From positions 11,439,835 to 11,503,834 of the forward strand of contig OZ038527.1 in NCBI GenBank assembly GCA_964036665.1: 64,000 nucleotides of DNA, in the 5' to 3' direction. The notes under the pieces are model-generated. The model made no database searches. It was given only the letters and a program-made list of their open reading frames with translations, and had not been told where the DNA came from. This document shows, piece by piece, positions 1 to 10,315 of the stretch. Position 1 is the first letter of the stretch. Each line of letters begins with the position of its first letter. The translations under genes were made by a program, and so were the position numbers. This stretch comes from Gordius sp. MW1 (lineage: Eukaryota > Nematomorpha > Gordioida > Gordea > Gordiidae).

Positions 1-10
1 AAACGTTGTC

Positions 11-21
11 TTTTGTCAAAA
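11..21 (+). other. 11-bp palindrome TTTTG-T-CAAAA near the unit start
   Basis: Five-base half-sites flank a central T. Units reading tctttgtc (for example at 352 and 2,754) or gtcttaattgtc (25,416, 29,200, 51,829, 55,613 and 63,183) shift or break it. Confidence 0.8.
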
Positions 22-184
22 TGATAGTTCTCGCAGCTTAAAACCTCTTTTCGGAAGTCAATCGAGGATAATAGGATTCTCAAAATGGCTTATTTTTATA
101 TATTTTTTTACGCTCTTTCACATAGAATCGAAAAAAATAAATATTTTTACCTCAAAATTATTCACATTTTTTTATTTAACCGTA

Positions 185-197
185 TTCATCCGATGAA
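185..197 (+). other. 13-bp palindrome TTCATC-C-GATGAA
   Basis: Six-base half-sites flank one central C. The element is retained in most units. Units reading gataaaag (for example near 8,445 and 22,511) lose one pair. The symmetry suits binding of a dimeric protein or local strand extrusion, but no known factor is identified. Confidence 0.85.
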
Positions 198-269
198 AGT
201 TGTCGTTTTCAGACGTTGTTTCCATTAAAAAGTAAAAATTTATCAGAATCAGAAAACTATTACTTTGAA

Positions 270-277
270 ATCATGAT
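270..277 (+). other. ATCATGAT palindrome, extending to 10 bp in some units
   Basis: The 8-bp perfect palindrome ATCATGAT is present in nearly all units. Those followed by tgc rather than cgc (for example near 616-625) form the 10-bp palindrome AATCATGATT. Confidence 0.85.
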
Positions 278-287
278 CGCATAGAGC

Positions 288-301
288 AATTTTCAAAAAT
301 T
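288..301 (+). other. 14-bp A/T dyad AATTTT-CA-AAAATT
   Basis: Six-base complementary arms flank CA. Units with agcagtttt in place of agcaatttt lose the outer part of the left arm. The element lies between the ATCATGAT palindrome and the terminal stem-loop, so three dyads fall within about 70 bp. Confidence 0.8.
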
Positions 302-311
302 AAGCACTCAC

Positions 312-338
312 GTTGCGATACAACAAACTAATCGCAAC
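312..338 (+). other. 8-bp perfect inverted repeat with 11-nt loop (dyad at unit end)
   Basis: GTTGCGAT (312-319) and ATCGCAAC (331-338) are exact reverse complements separated by acaacaaacta. The element lies just before each unit start. Perfect versions recur in many monomers, for example 24,011-24,037. Other units carry GTTACGAT (one mismatch), a shortened GTTTGAT arm, or ATCTCAAC on the right, each of which weakens the stem. Confidence 0.9.
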
Positions 339-2402
339 AATAAAACGTTGTCTTTGTCAAAATGATAGTTCTCGCAGCTTAAAACCTCTTTTCGGAAGTC
401 AATCGAGGATAATAGGATTCTCAAATCGGCTTACTTTTATATATTTTTTCAAGCTCTTTCACATAGAATCGAAAAAAATAAATATTTTTACCTCAAAGTT
501 TTTCACATTTTTTTCTTTCAACCTTATTCATCCGATGAAAGTTGTCGTTTTCAGACGTTGTTTCCATGATAAAAAGTAAAAATTTATCAGAATCAGAAAA
601 CTGTTACTTTGAAATCATGATTGCATAAAGCAGTTTTCAAAAATTAAGCACTCACGTTTGATACAACAAACTAATCGCAACAATAAAACGTTGTCTTTTG
701 TCAAAATGATAGTTCTCGCAGCTTAAAACCTCTTTTCGGAAGTCAATCGAGGATAATAGGATTCTCATCGGCTTATTTTTATATATTTTTTCAAGCTCTT
801 TCACATAGAATCGAAAAAAATAAATATTTTTACCTCAAAATTTTTCACATTTTTTTCTTTCAACCGTATTCATCCGATGAAAGTTGTCGTTTTTAGACGT
901 TTTTCCATGATAAAAAGTAAAAATTTATCAGAATCAGAAAACTATTACTTTGAAATCATGATTGCAAAGAGCAGTTTTCAAAAATTAAGCACTCACATTT
1001 GATACTACAAACTAATGGCAACAATAAAACGTTGTGTTTTGTCAAAATGATAGTTCTCGCAGCTTAAAACCTCTTTTCGGAAGTCAATCGAGGATAATAG
1101 GATTCTCAAATTGGCTTATTTTTATATATTTTTATACGCTCTTTTACATAGAATCGAAAAAAATGAATATTTTTACCTCAAAATTTTTCACATTTTTTTA
1201 TTCAACCGTATTCATCCGATGAAAGTTGTCGTTTTCAGACGTTGTTTCCATGATAAAAAGTAAAAATTTATCAGAATCAGAAAACTATTACTTTGAAATG
1301 ATCGCATAGAGCAATTTTCAAAAATTAAGCACTCACGTTACGATACAACAAACTAATCGCAACAATAAAACGTTGTCTTTTGTCAAAATGATAGTTCTCG
1401 CAGCTTAAAACCTGTTTTCGGAAGTCAATCCAGAATAATAGGATTCTCAAATTGGCTTATTTTCATATATTTTTTTACGCTCTTTCACATAGAATCGAAA
1501 AAATTGTGAATATTTTTACCTCAAAAATTTTCACATTTTTTTATTCAACCGTATTCATCCGATGAAAGTTGTCGTTTTCAGACGTTGTTTCCATGATAAA
1601 AAGTAAAAATTTATCAGAATCAGAAAACTATTACTTTGAAATCATGATCGCATAGAGCAATTTTCAAAAATTAAGCACTCACGTTGCGATACAACAAACT
1701 AATCGCAACTATAAAACGTTGTCTTTTGTCAAAATGATAGTTCTCGACGCTTAAAACCTCTTTTCGGAAGTCAACCGAGGATAATAGGATTCTCAAATCG
1801 GCTTACTTTTATATATTTTTTCAAGCTCTTTCACATAGAATCGAAAAAAATAAATATTTTTACCTCAAAGTTTTTCACATTTTTTTCTTTCAACCTTATT
1901 CATCCGATGAAAGTTGTCGTTTTCAGACGTTGTTTCCATGATAAAAAGTAAAAATTTATCAGAATCAGAATACTATTACTTTGAAATCATGATCGCATAG
2001 AGCAGTTTTCAAAAATTAAAAACTCACGTTGCGATCAACAAACTAATCGCAACAATAAAACGTTGTCTTTTGTCAAAATGATAGTTCTTGCAGCTTAAAA
2101 CCTCTTTTCGGAAGTCAATCGAGGATAATAGGATTCTCAAATCGGCTTATTTTTATATATTTTTTCAAGCTCTTTCACATAGAATCGAAAAAAATAAATA
2201 TTTTTACCTCAAAATTTTTCACATTTTTTTCTTTCAACCGTATTCATCCGATAAAAGTTGTCGTTTTCTGAAGTGGTTTATATGATAAAAAGTAAAAATT
2301 TATCAGAATCAGAAAACTATTACTTTGAAATCATGATCGCATAGAGCAGTTTTTAAAAATTAAAAACTCACGTTGCGATACAACAAACTAATCGTAACAA
2401 TA

Positions 2403-3428
2403 AAACGTTGTCTTTTGTCAAAATGATAGTTCTCGCAGCTTAAAACCTCTTTTCGGAAGTCAATCGAGGATAATAGGATTCTCAAAATGGCTTATTTTTA
2501 TATATTTTTTTACGCTCTTTCACATAGAATCGAAAAAAATGAATATTTTTACCTCAAAATTATTCACATTTTTTTATTTAACCGTATTCATCCGATGAAA
2601 GTTGTCGTTTTCAGACGTTGTTTCCATTAAAAAGTAAAAATTTATCAGAATCAGAAAACTATTACTTTGAAATCATGATCGCATAGAGCTATTTTCAAAA
2701 ATTAAGCACTCACGTTGCGATACAACAAACTAATCGCAACAATAAAACGTTGTCTTTGTCAAAATGATAGTTCTCGCAGCTTAAAACCTCTTTTCGGAAG
2801 TCAATCGAGGATAATAGGATTCTCAAATCGGCTTACTTTTATATATTTTTTCAAGCTCTTTCACATAGAATCGAAAAAAATAAATATTTTTACCTCAAAG
2901 TTTTTCACATTTTTTTCTTTCAACCTTATTCATCCGATGAAAGTTGTCGTTTTCAGACGTTGTTTCCATGATAAAAAGTAAAAATTTATCAGAATCAGAA
3001 AACTGTTACTTTGAAATCATGATTGCATAAAGCAGTTTTCAAAAATTAAGCACTCACGTTTGATACAACAAACTAATCGCAACAATAAAACGTTGTCTTT
3101 TGTCAAAATGATAGTTCTCGCAGCTTAAAACCTCTTTTCGGAAGTCAATCGAGGATAATAGGATTCTCATCGGCTTATTTTTATATATTTTTTCAAGCTC
3201 TTTCACATAGAATCGAAAAAAATAAATATTTTTACCTCAAAATTTTTCACATTTTTTTCTTTCAACCGTATTCATCCGATGAAAGTTGTCGTTTTCAGAC
3301 ATTTTTCCATGATAAAAAGTAAAAATTTATCAGAATCAGAAAACTATTACTTTGAAATCATGATTGCAAAGAGCAGTTTTCAAAAATTAAGCACTCACAT
3401 TTGATACTACAAACTAATGGCAACAATA
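2403..3428 (+). repeat. 7-mer HOR, copy 2 (first three monomers)
   Basis: Monomers start at 2403, 2745 and 3088 and match those at 1, 343 and 686 almost base for base. The match continues into the following trimer block to about 4,235, where copy 2 reads agaattaaaaaaaatg and copy 1 reads agaatcgaaaaaaataa. The set 2,058-3,428 is also repeated at 12,036-13,408 (offset 9,978), so this HOR frames the left part of the window. Confidence 0.88.
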
Positions 3429-6400
3429 AAACGTTGTGTTTTGTCAAAATGATAGTTCTCGCAGCTTAAAACCTCTTTTCGGAAGTCAATCGAGGATAAT
3501 AGGATTCTCAAATTGGCTTATTTTTATATATTTTTATACGCTCTTTTACATAGAATCGAAAAAAATGAATATTTTTACCTCAAAATTTTTCACATTTTTT
3601 TATTCAACCGTATTCATCCGATGAAAGTTGTCGTTTTCAGACGTTGTTTCCATGATAAAAAGTAAAAATTTATCAGAATCAGAAAACTATTACTTTGAAA
3701 TCATGATCGCATAGAGCAATTTTCAAAAATTAAGCACTCACGTTACGATACAACAAACTAATCGCAACAATAAAACGTTGTCTTTTGTCAAAATGATAGT
3801 TCTCGCAGCTTAAAACCTGTTTTCGGAAGTCAATCCAGAATAATAGGATTCTCAAATTGGCTTATTTTCATATATTTTTTTACGCTCTTTCACATAGAAT
3901 CGAAAAAATTGTGAATATTTTTACCTCAAAAATTTTCACATTTTTTTATTCAACCGTATTCATCCGATGAAAGTTGTCGTTTTCAGACGTTGTTTCCATG
4001 ATAAAAAGTAAAAATTTATCAGAATCAGAAAACTATTACTTTGAAATCATGATCGCATAGAGCAATTTTCAAAAATTAAGCACTCACGTTGCGATACAAC
4101 AAACTAATCGCAACTATAAAACGTTGTCTTTTGTCAAAATGATAGTTCTCGACGCTTAAAACCTCTTTTCGGAAGTCAACCGAGGATAATAGGATTCTCA
4201 AATCGGCTTACTTTTATATATTTTTTCAAGCTCTTTCACATAGAATTAAAAAAAATGAATATTTTTCCCTCAAAATTTTTCACATTTTTTTCTTTCAACC
4301 GTATTCATCCGATGAAAGTGATCGTTTTCAGACGTTTCTCCATGATAAAAAGTAAAAATTTATCAGAATCAGAAAACTATTACTTTGAAATCATGATTGC
4401 AAAGAGCAGTTTTCAAAAATTAAGCACTCACATTTGATATTACAAACTAATGGCAACAATAAAACGTTGTGTTTTGTCAAAATGATAGTTCTCGCAGCTT
4501 AAAACCTCTTTTCGGAAGTCAATCGAGGATAATAGGATTCTCAAATTGGCTTATTTTTATATATTTTTATACGCTCTTTTACATAGAATCGAAAAAAATG
4601 AATATTTTTACCTCAAAATTTTTCACATTTTTTTATTCAACCGTATTCATCCGATGAAAGTTGTCGTTTTCAGACGTTGTTTCCATGATAAAAAGTAAAA
4701 ATTTATCAGAATCAGAAAACTATTACTTTGAAATCATGATCGCATAGAGCAATTTTCAAAAATTAAGCACTCACGTTACGATACAACAAACTAATCGCAA
4801 CAATAAAACGTTGTCTTTTGTCAAAATGATAGTTCTCGCAGCTTAAAACCTGTTTTCGGAAGTCAATCCAGAATAATAGGATTCTCAAATTGGCTTATTT
4901 TCATATATTTTTTTACGCTCTTTCACATAGAATCGAAAAAATTGTGAATATTTTTACCTCAAAAATTTTCACATTTTTTTATTCAACCGTATTCATCCGA
5001 TGAAAGTTGTCGTTTTCAGACGTTGTTTCCATGATAAAAAGTAAAAATTTATCAGAATCAGAAAACTATTACTTTGAAATCATGATCGCATAGAGCAATT
5101 TTCAAAAATTAAGCACTCACGTTGCGATACAACAAACTAATCGCAACTATAAAACGTTGTCTTTTGTCAAAATGATAGTTCTCGACGCTTAAAACCTCTT
5201 TTCGGAAGTCAACCGAGGATAATAGGATTCTCAAATCGGCTTACTTTTATATATTTTTTCAAGCTCTTTCACATAGAATTAAAAAAAATGAATATTTTTC
5301 CCTCAAAATTTTTCACATTTTTTTCTTTCAACCGTATTCATCCGATGAAAGTGATCGTTTTCAGACGTTGTTTCCATGATAAAAAGTAAAAATTTATCAG
5401 AATCAGAAAACTATTACTTTGAAATCATGATCGCATAGAGCAATTTTCAAAAATTAAGCACTCACGTTACGATACAACAAACTAATCGCAACAATAAAAC
5501 GTTGTCTTTTGTCAAAATGATAGTTCTCGCAGCTTAAAACCTGTTTTCGGAAGTCAATCCAGAATAATAGGATTCTCAAATTGGCTTATTTTCATATATT
5601 TTTTTACGCTCTTTCACATAGAATCGAAAAAATTGTGAATATTTTTACCTCAAAAATTTTCACATTTTTTTATTCAACCGTATTCATCCGATGAAAGTTG
5701 TCGTTTTCAGACGTTGTTTCCATGATAAAAAGTAAAAATTTATCAGAATCAGAAAACTATTACTTTGAAATCATGATCGCATAGAGCAATTTTCAAAAAT
5801 TAAGCACTCACGTTGCGATACAACAAACTAATCGCAACTATAAAACGTTGTCTTTTGTCAAAATGATAGTTCTCGACGCTTAAAACCTCTTTTCGGAAGT
5901 CAACCGAGGATAATAGGATTCTCAAATCGGCTTACTTTTATATATTTTTTCAAGCTCTTTCACATAGAATTAAAAAAAATGAATATTTTTCCCTCAAAAT
6001 TTTTCACATTTTTTTCTTTCAACCGTATTCATCCGATGAAAGTGATCGTTTTCAGACGTTTCTCCATGATAAAAAGTAAAAATTTATCAGAATCAGAAAA
6101 CTATTACTTTGAAATCATGATTGCAAAGAGCAGTTTTCAAAAATTAAGCACTCACATTTGATACTACAAACTAATGGCAACAATAAAACGTTGTGTTTTG
6201 TCAAAATGATAGTTCTCGCAGCTTAAAACCTCTTTTCGGAAGTCAATCGAGGATAATAGGATTCTCAAATTGGCTTATTTTTATATATTTTTATACGCTC
6301 TTTTACATAGAATCGAAAAAAATGAATATTTTTACCTCAAAATTTTTCACATTTTTTTATTCAACCGTATTCATCCGATGAAAGTTGTCGTTTTCAGACG

Positions 6401-7218
6401 TTGTTTCCATGATAAAAAGTAAAAATTTATCAGAATCAGAAAACTATTACTTTGAAATCATGATCGCATAGAGCAATTTTCAAAAATTAAGCACTCACGT
6501 TACGATACAACAAACTAATCGCAACAATAAAACGTTGTCTTTTGTCAAAATGATAGTTCTCGCAGCTTAAAACCTGTTTTCGGAAGTCAATCCAGAATAA
6601 TAGGATTCTCAAATTGGCTTATTTTCATATATTTTTTTACGCTCTTTCACATAGAATCGAAAAAATTGTGAATATTTTTACCTCAAAAATTTTCACATTT
6701 TTTTATTCAACCGTATTCATCCGATGAAAGTTGTCGTTTTCAGACGTTGTTTCCATGATAAAAAGTAAAAATTTATCAGAATCAGAAAACTATTACTTTG
6801 AAATCATGTAAGCATAGAGCAATTTTCAAAAATTAAGCACTCACGTTGCGATACAACAAACTAATCGCAACTATAAAACGTTGTCTTTTGTCAAAATGAT
6901 AGTTCTCGACGCTTAAAACCTCTTTTCGGAAGTCAACCGAGGATAATAGGATTCTCAAATCGGCTTACTTTTATATATTTTTTCAAGCTCTTTCACATAG
7001 AATTAAAAAAAATGAATATTTTTCCCTCAAAATTTTTCACATTTTTTTCTTTCAACCGTATTCATCCGATGAAAGTGATCGTTTTCAGACGTTTCTCCAT
7101 GATAAAAAGTAAAAATTTATCAGAATCAGAAAACTATTACTTTGAAATCATGATTGCATAGAGCAGTTTTCAAAAATTAAGCACTCACGTTTGATAAAAC
7201 AAACTAATGGCAATTATA
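3429..7218 (+). repeat. Trimer HOR block (~1,033 bp period)
   Basis: Monomers start at 3429, 3773, 4119, 4462, 4806, 5152, 5497, 5843, 6186, 6530 and 6876. Three unit types cycle. Type E reads gttgtgttttgtc and ctcttttacatag. Type F reads cctgttttcgg, caatccagaataat and attgtgaatat. Type G reads gacgcttaaaacc, caaccgagg, tttttccctc and gaaagtgatcg. The order is EFG, EF(G/E hybrid), FG, EFG. The hybrid at 5,152-5,496 begins as G and ends as E, so one full unit is missing and the local spacing from 4,462 to 6,186 is five monomers (1,724 bp) rather than six. Confidence 0.9.
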
Positions 7219-7906
7219 AAACGTTGTCTTTTGTCAAAATGATAGTTCTCCCAGCTTAAAACCTCTTTTCGGAAGTCAATCGAGGATAATAGGATTCTCA
7301 AATTGGCTTATTTTTATATATTTTTATACGCTCTTTTACATAGAATCGAAAAAAATGAATATTTTTACCTCAAAATTTTTCACATTTTTTTATTCAACCG
7401 TATTCATCCGATGAAAGTTGTCGTTTTCAGACGTTGTTTCCATGATAAAAAGTAAAAATTTATCAGAATCAGAAAACTATTACTTTGAAATCATGATCGC
7501 ATAGAGCAATTTTCAAAAATTAAGCACTCACGTTACGACACAACAAACTAATCGCAACAATAAAACGTTGTCTTTTGTCAAAATGATAGTTCTCGCAGCT
7601 TAAAACCTCTTTTCGGAAGTCAATCCAGAATAATAGGATTCTCAAATTGGCTTATTTTTATATATTTTTTTACGCTCTTTCACATAGAATCGAAAAAAAT
7701 AAATATTTTTACCTCAAAATTTTTCACATTTTTTTATTCAACCGTATTCATCCGATGAAAGTTGTCGTTTTCAGACGTTGTTTCCATGATAAAAAGTAAA
7801 AATTTATCAGAATCAGAAAACTATTACTTTGAAATCATGATCGCATAGAGCAATTTTCAAAAATTAAGCACTCACGTTGCGATACAACAAACTAATCGCA
7901 ACAATA
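7219..7906 (+). repeat. Transitional monomers between trimer and second 7-mer block
   Basis: Two class B units start at 7219 and 7563. The first carries ctcccagc, also seen at 16,153, 18,890 and 41,191. It is followed, as in those places, by a unit with cgttacgacacaac (or a variant) at the junction and caatccagaataat. The pair therefore belongs to the 8-mer HOR family found later in the window rather than to the blocks on either side. Confidence 0.75.
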
Positions 7907-10315
7907 AAACGTTGTCTTTTGTCAAAATGATAGTTCTCGCAGCTTAAAACCTCTTTTCGGAAGTCAATCGAGGATAATAGGATTCTCAAATCGGCTTACT
8001 TTTATATATTTTTTCAAGCTCTTTCACATAGAATCGAAAAAAATAAATATTTTTACCACAAAATTTTTCACATTTTTTTCTTTCAACCGTATTCATCCGA
8101 TGAAAATTGTCGTTTTCAGACGTTGTTTCCATGATAAAAAGTAAAAATTTATCAGAATCAGAAAACTATTACTTTGAAATCATGATCGCATAGAGCAATT
8201 TTCAAAAATTAAGCACTCACGTTGCGATACAACAAACTAATCGCAACAATAAAACGTTGTCTTTTGTCAAAATGATAGTTCTCGCAGCTTAAAACCTCTT
8301 TTCAGAAGTCAATCGAGGATAATAGGATTCTCAAATTGGCTTATTTTTATATATTTTTTCAAGCTCTTTCACATAGAATCGAAAAAAATAAATATTTTTA
8401 CCTCAAAATTTTTCACATTTTTTTCTTTCAACCGTATTCATCCGATAAAAGTTGTCGTTTTCAGACGTGGTTTCCATGATAAAAAGTAAAAATTTATCAG
8501 AATCAGAATACTATTACTTTGAAATCATGATCGCATAGAGCAGTTTTCAAAAATTAAAAACTCACGTTGCGATCAACAAACTAATCGCAACAATAAAACG
8601 TTGTCTTTTGTCAAAATGATAGTTCTCGCAGCTTAAAACCTCTTTTCAGAAGTCAATCGAGGATAATAGGATTCTCAAATTGGCTTATTTTTATATATTT
8701 TTTCAAGCTCTTTCACATAGAATCGAAAAAAATAAATATTTTTACCTCAAAATTTTTCACATTTTTTTCTTTCAACCGTATTCATCCGATAAAAGTTGTC
8801 GTTTTCAGACGTGGTTTCCATGATAAAAAGTAAAAATTTATCAGAATCAGAATACTATTACTTTGAAATCATGATCGCATAGAGCAGTTTTCAAAAATTA
8901 AGCACTCACGTTGCGATACAACAAACTAATCGCAACAATAAAACGTTGTCTTTGTCAAAATGATAGTTCTCGCAGCTTAAAACCTCTTTTCGGAAGTCAA
9001 TCGAGGATAATAGGATTCTCAAATCGGCTTACTTTTATATATTTTTTCAAGCTCTTTCACATAGAATCGAAAAAAATAAATATTTTTACCACAAAATTTT
9101 TCACATTTTTTTCTTTCAACCGTATTCATCCGATGAAAATTGTCGTTTTCAGACGTTGTTTCCATGATAAAAAGTAAAAATTTATCAGAATCAGAAAACT
9201 ATTACTTTGAAATCATGATCGCATAGAGCAATTTTCAAAAATTAAGCACTCACGTTGCGATACAACAAACTAATCGCAACAATAAAACGTTGTCTTTTGT
9301 CAAAATGATAGTTCTCGCAGCTTAAAACCTCTTTTCAGAAGTCAATCGAGGATAATAGGATTCTCAAATTGGCTTATTTTTATATATTTTTTCAAGCTCT
9401 TTCACATAGAATCGAAAAAAATAAATATTTTTACCTCAAAATTTTTCACATTTTTTTCTTTCAACCATTCATCCGATAAAAGTTGTCGTTTTCAGACGTG
9501 GTTTCCATGATAAAAAGTAAAAATTTATCAGAATCAGAATACTATTACTTTGAAATCATGATCGCATAGAGCAGTTTTCAAAAATTAAAAACTCACGTTG
9601 CGATGAAAAAATTAATCGCAACAATAAAACGTTGTCTTTTGTCAAAATGATAGTTCTTGCAGCTTAAAACCTCTTTTCGGAAGTCAATCGAGGATAATAG
9701 GATTCTCAAATCGGCTTATTTTTATATATTTTTTCAAGCTCTTTCACATAGAATCGAAAAAAATAAATATTTTTACCTCAAAATTTTTCACATTTTTTTC
9801 TTTCAACCGTATTCATCCGATAAAAGTTGTCGTTTTCTGAAGTGGTTTATATGATAAAAAGTAAAAATTTATCAGAATCAGAAAACTATTACTTTGAAAT
9901 CATGATCGCATAGAGCAGTTTTCAAAAATTAAAAACTCACGTTGCGATACAACAAACTAATCGCAACAATAAAACGTTGTCTTTTGTCAAAATGATAGTT
10001 CTCGCAGCTTAAAACCTCTTTTCGGAAGTCAATCGAGGATAATAGGATTCTCAAATCGGCTTACTTTTATATATTTTTTTAAGCTCTTTCACATAGAATC
10101 GAAAAAAATAAATATTTTTACCTCAAAATTTTTCACATTTTTTTATTCAACCGTATTCATCCGATGAAAGTTGTCGTTTTCAGACGTTGTTTCCATGATA
10201 AAAAGTAAAAATTTATCAGAATCAGAAAACTATTACTTTGAAATCATGATCGCATAGAGCAATTTTCAAAAATTAAGCACTCACGTTGCGATAAAACAAA
10301 CTAATCGCAACAATA
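7907..10315 (+). repeat. Second 7-mer HOR, copy 1 (2,409 bp)
   Basis: Monomers start at 7907, 8252, 8596, 8941, 9285, 9627 and 9972. The first six match the six from 10,316 at a constant offset of 2,409 bp. Markers include accacaaaat and gatgaaaattg (units 7,907 and 8,941), tttcagaagtc (8,252, 8,596 and 9,285), and gcgatgaaaaa at the end of the 9,285 unit. The units at 8,252 and 8,596 are nearly identical to each other, so a single-unit duplication lies inside the HOR. The unit at 9,972 is not the partner of the one at 12,381. Confidence 0.9.

Larger units (their letters stand above)
1..2402 (+). repeat. 7-mer HOR, copy 1 (2,402 bp)
   Basis: Seven monomers start at 1, 343, 686, 1027, 1368, 1714 and 2058, in the class order B-A-A-B-B-A-A. 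Sequence from position 1 to about 1,830 recurs from 2,403 at an offset of 2,402 bp. The offset becomes 2,405 after a 3-bp deletion near 1,299, where gaaatgatcgc replaces gaaatcatgatcgc. The unit at 1,714 is a mosaic: its start (gacgc, caaccgagg) matches the unit at 4,119, its middle matches the unit at 343, and its end (gaatactattac, gatcaacaaac) matches the unit at 8,252. The unit at 2,058 recurs at 9,627 and 12,036. Confidence 0.9.

Noticed and set aside
48..69. Possible CENP-B box in the ttcggaagtcaatcgagg block
   Set aside because: TTCG and CGAG are separated by 9 bp rather than the required 7, and the CGGG core is absent. It does not fit the known motif.
90..110. tatatatttttt as a TATA-type promoter element
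   Set aside because: It occurs in every monomer within A/T-rich DNA, with no downstream gene or other promoter elements. It is not evidence of transcription.
1..343. Internal half-unit (172-bp) dimer structure of the monomer
   Set aside because: The cgttgt-like motifs at unit positions 4, 214 and 313 are unevenly spaced (210, 99 and 34 bp), and flanking sequence does not align between halves. Any ancient dimer origin is not visible by eye.
313..579. 88-codon open frame, recurring at 2,715, 8,911, 11,320, 12,693, 22,288 and 46,292
   Set aside because: It spans a unit junction and stays open only where a small indel (tctttgtc, or caacaaaaaacg) shifts the frame. Most sister units have it closed. 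There is no independent coding signal, so it is a by-product of the repeat.
4255..4437. Other 60-68 codon frames (for example 1,034, 2,088, 4,255, 9,657 and 54,269)
   Set aside because: Each lies within one or two monomers, is rich in Phe, Lys and Ile as A/T-rich noncoding DNA is, and has no family resemblance.
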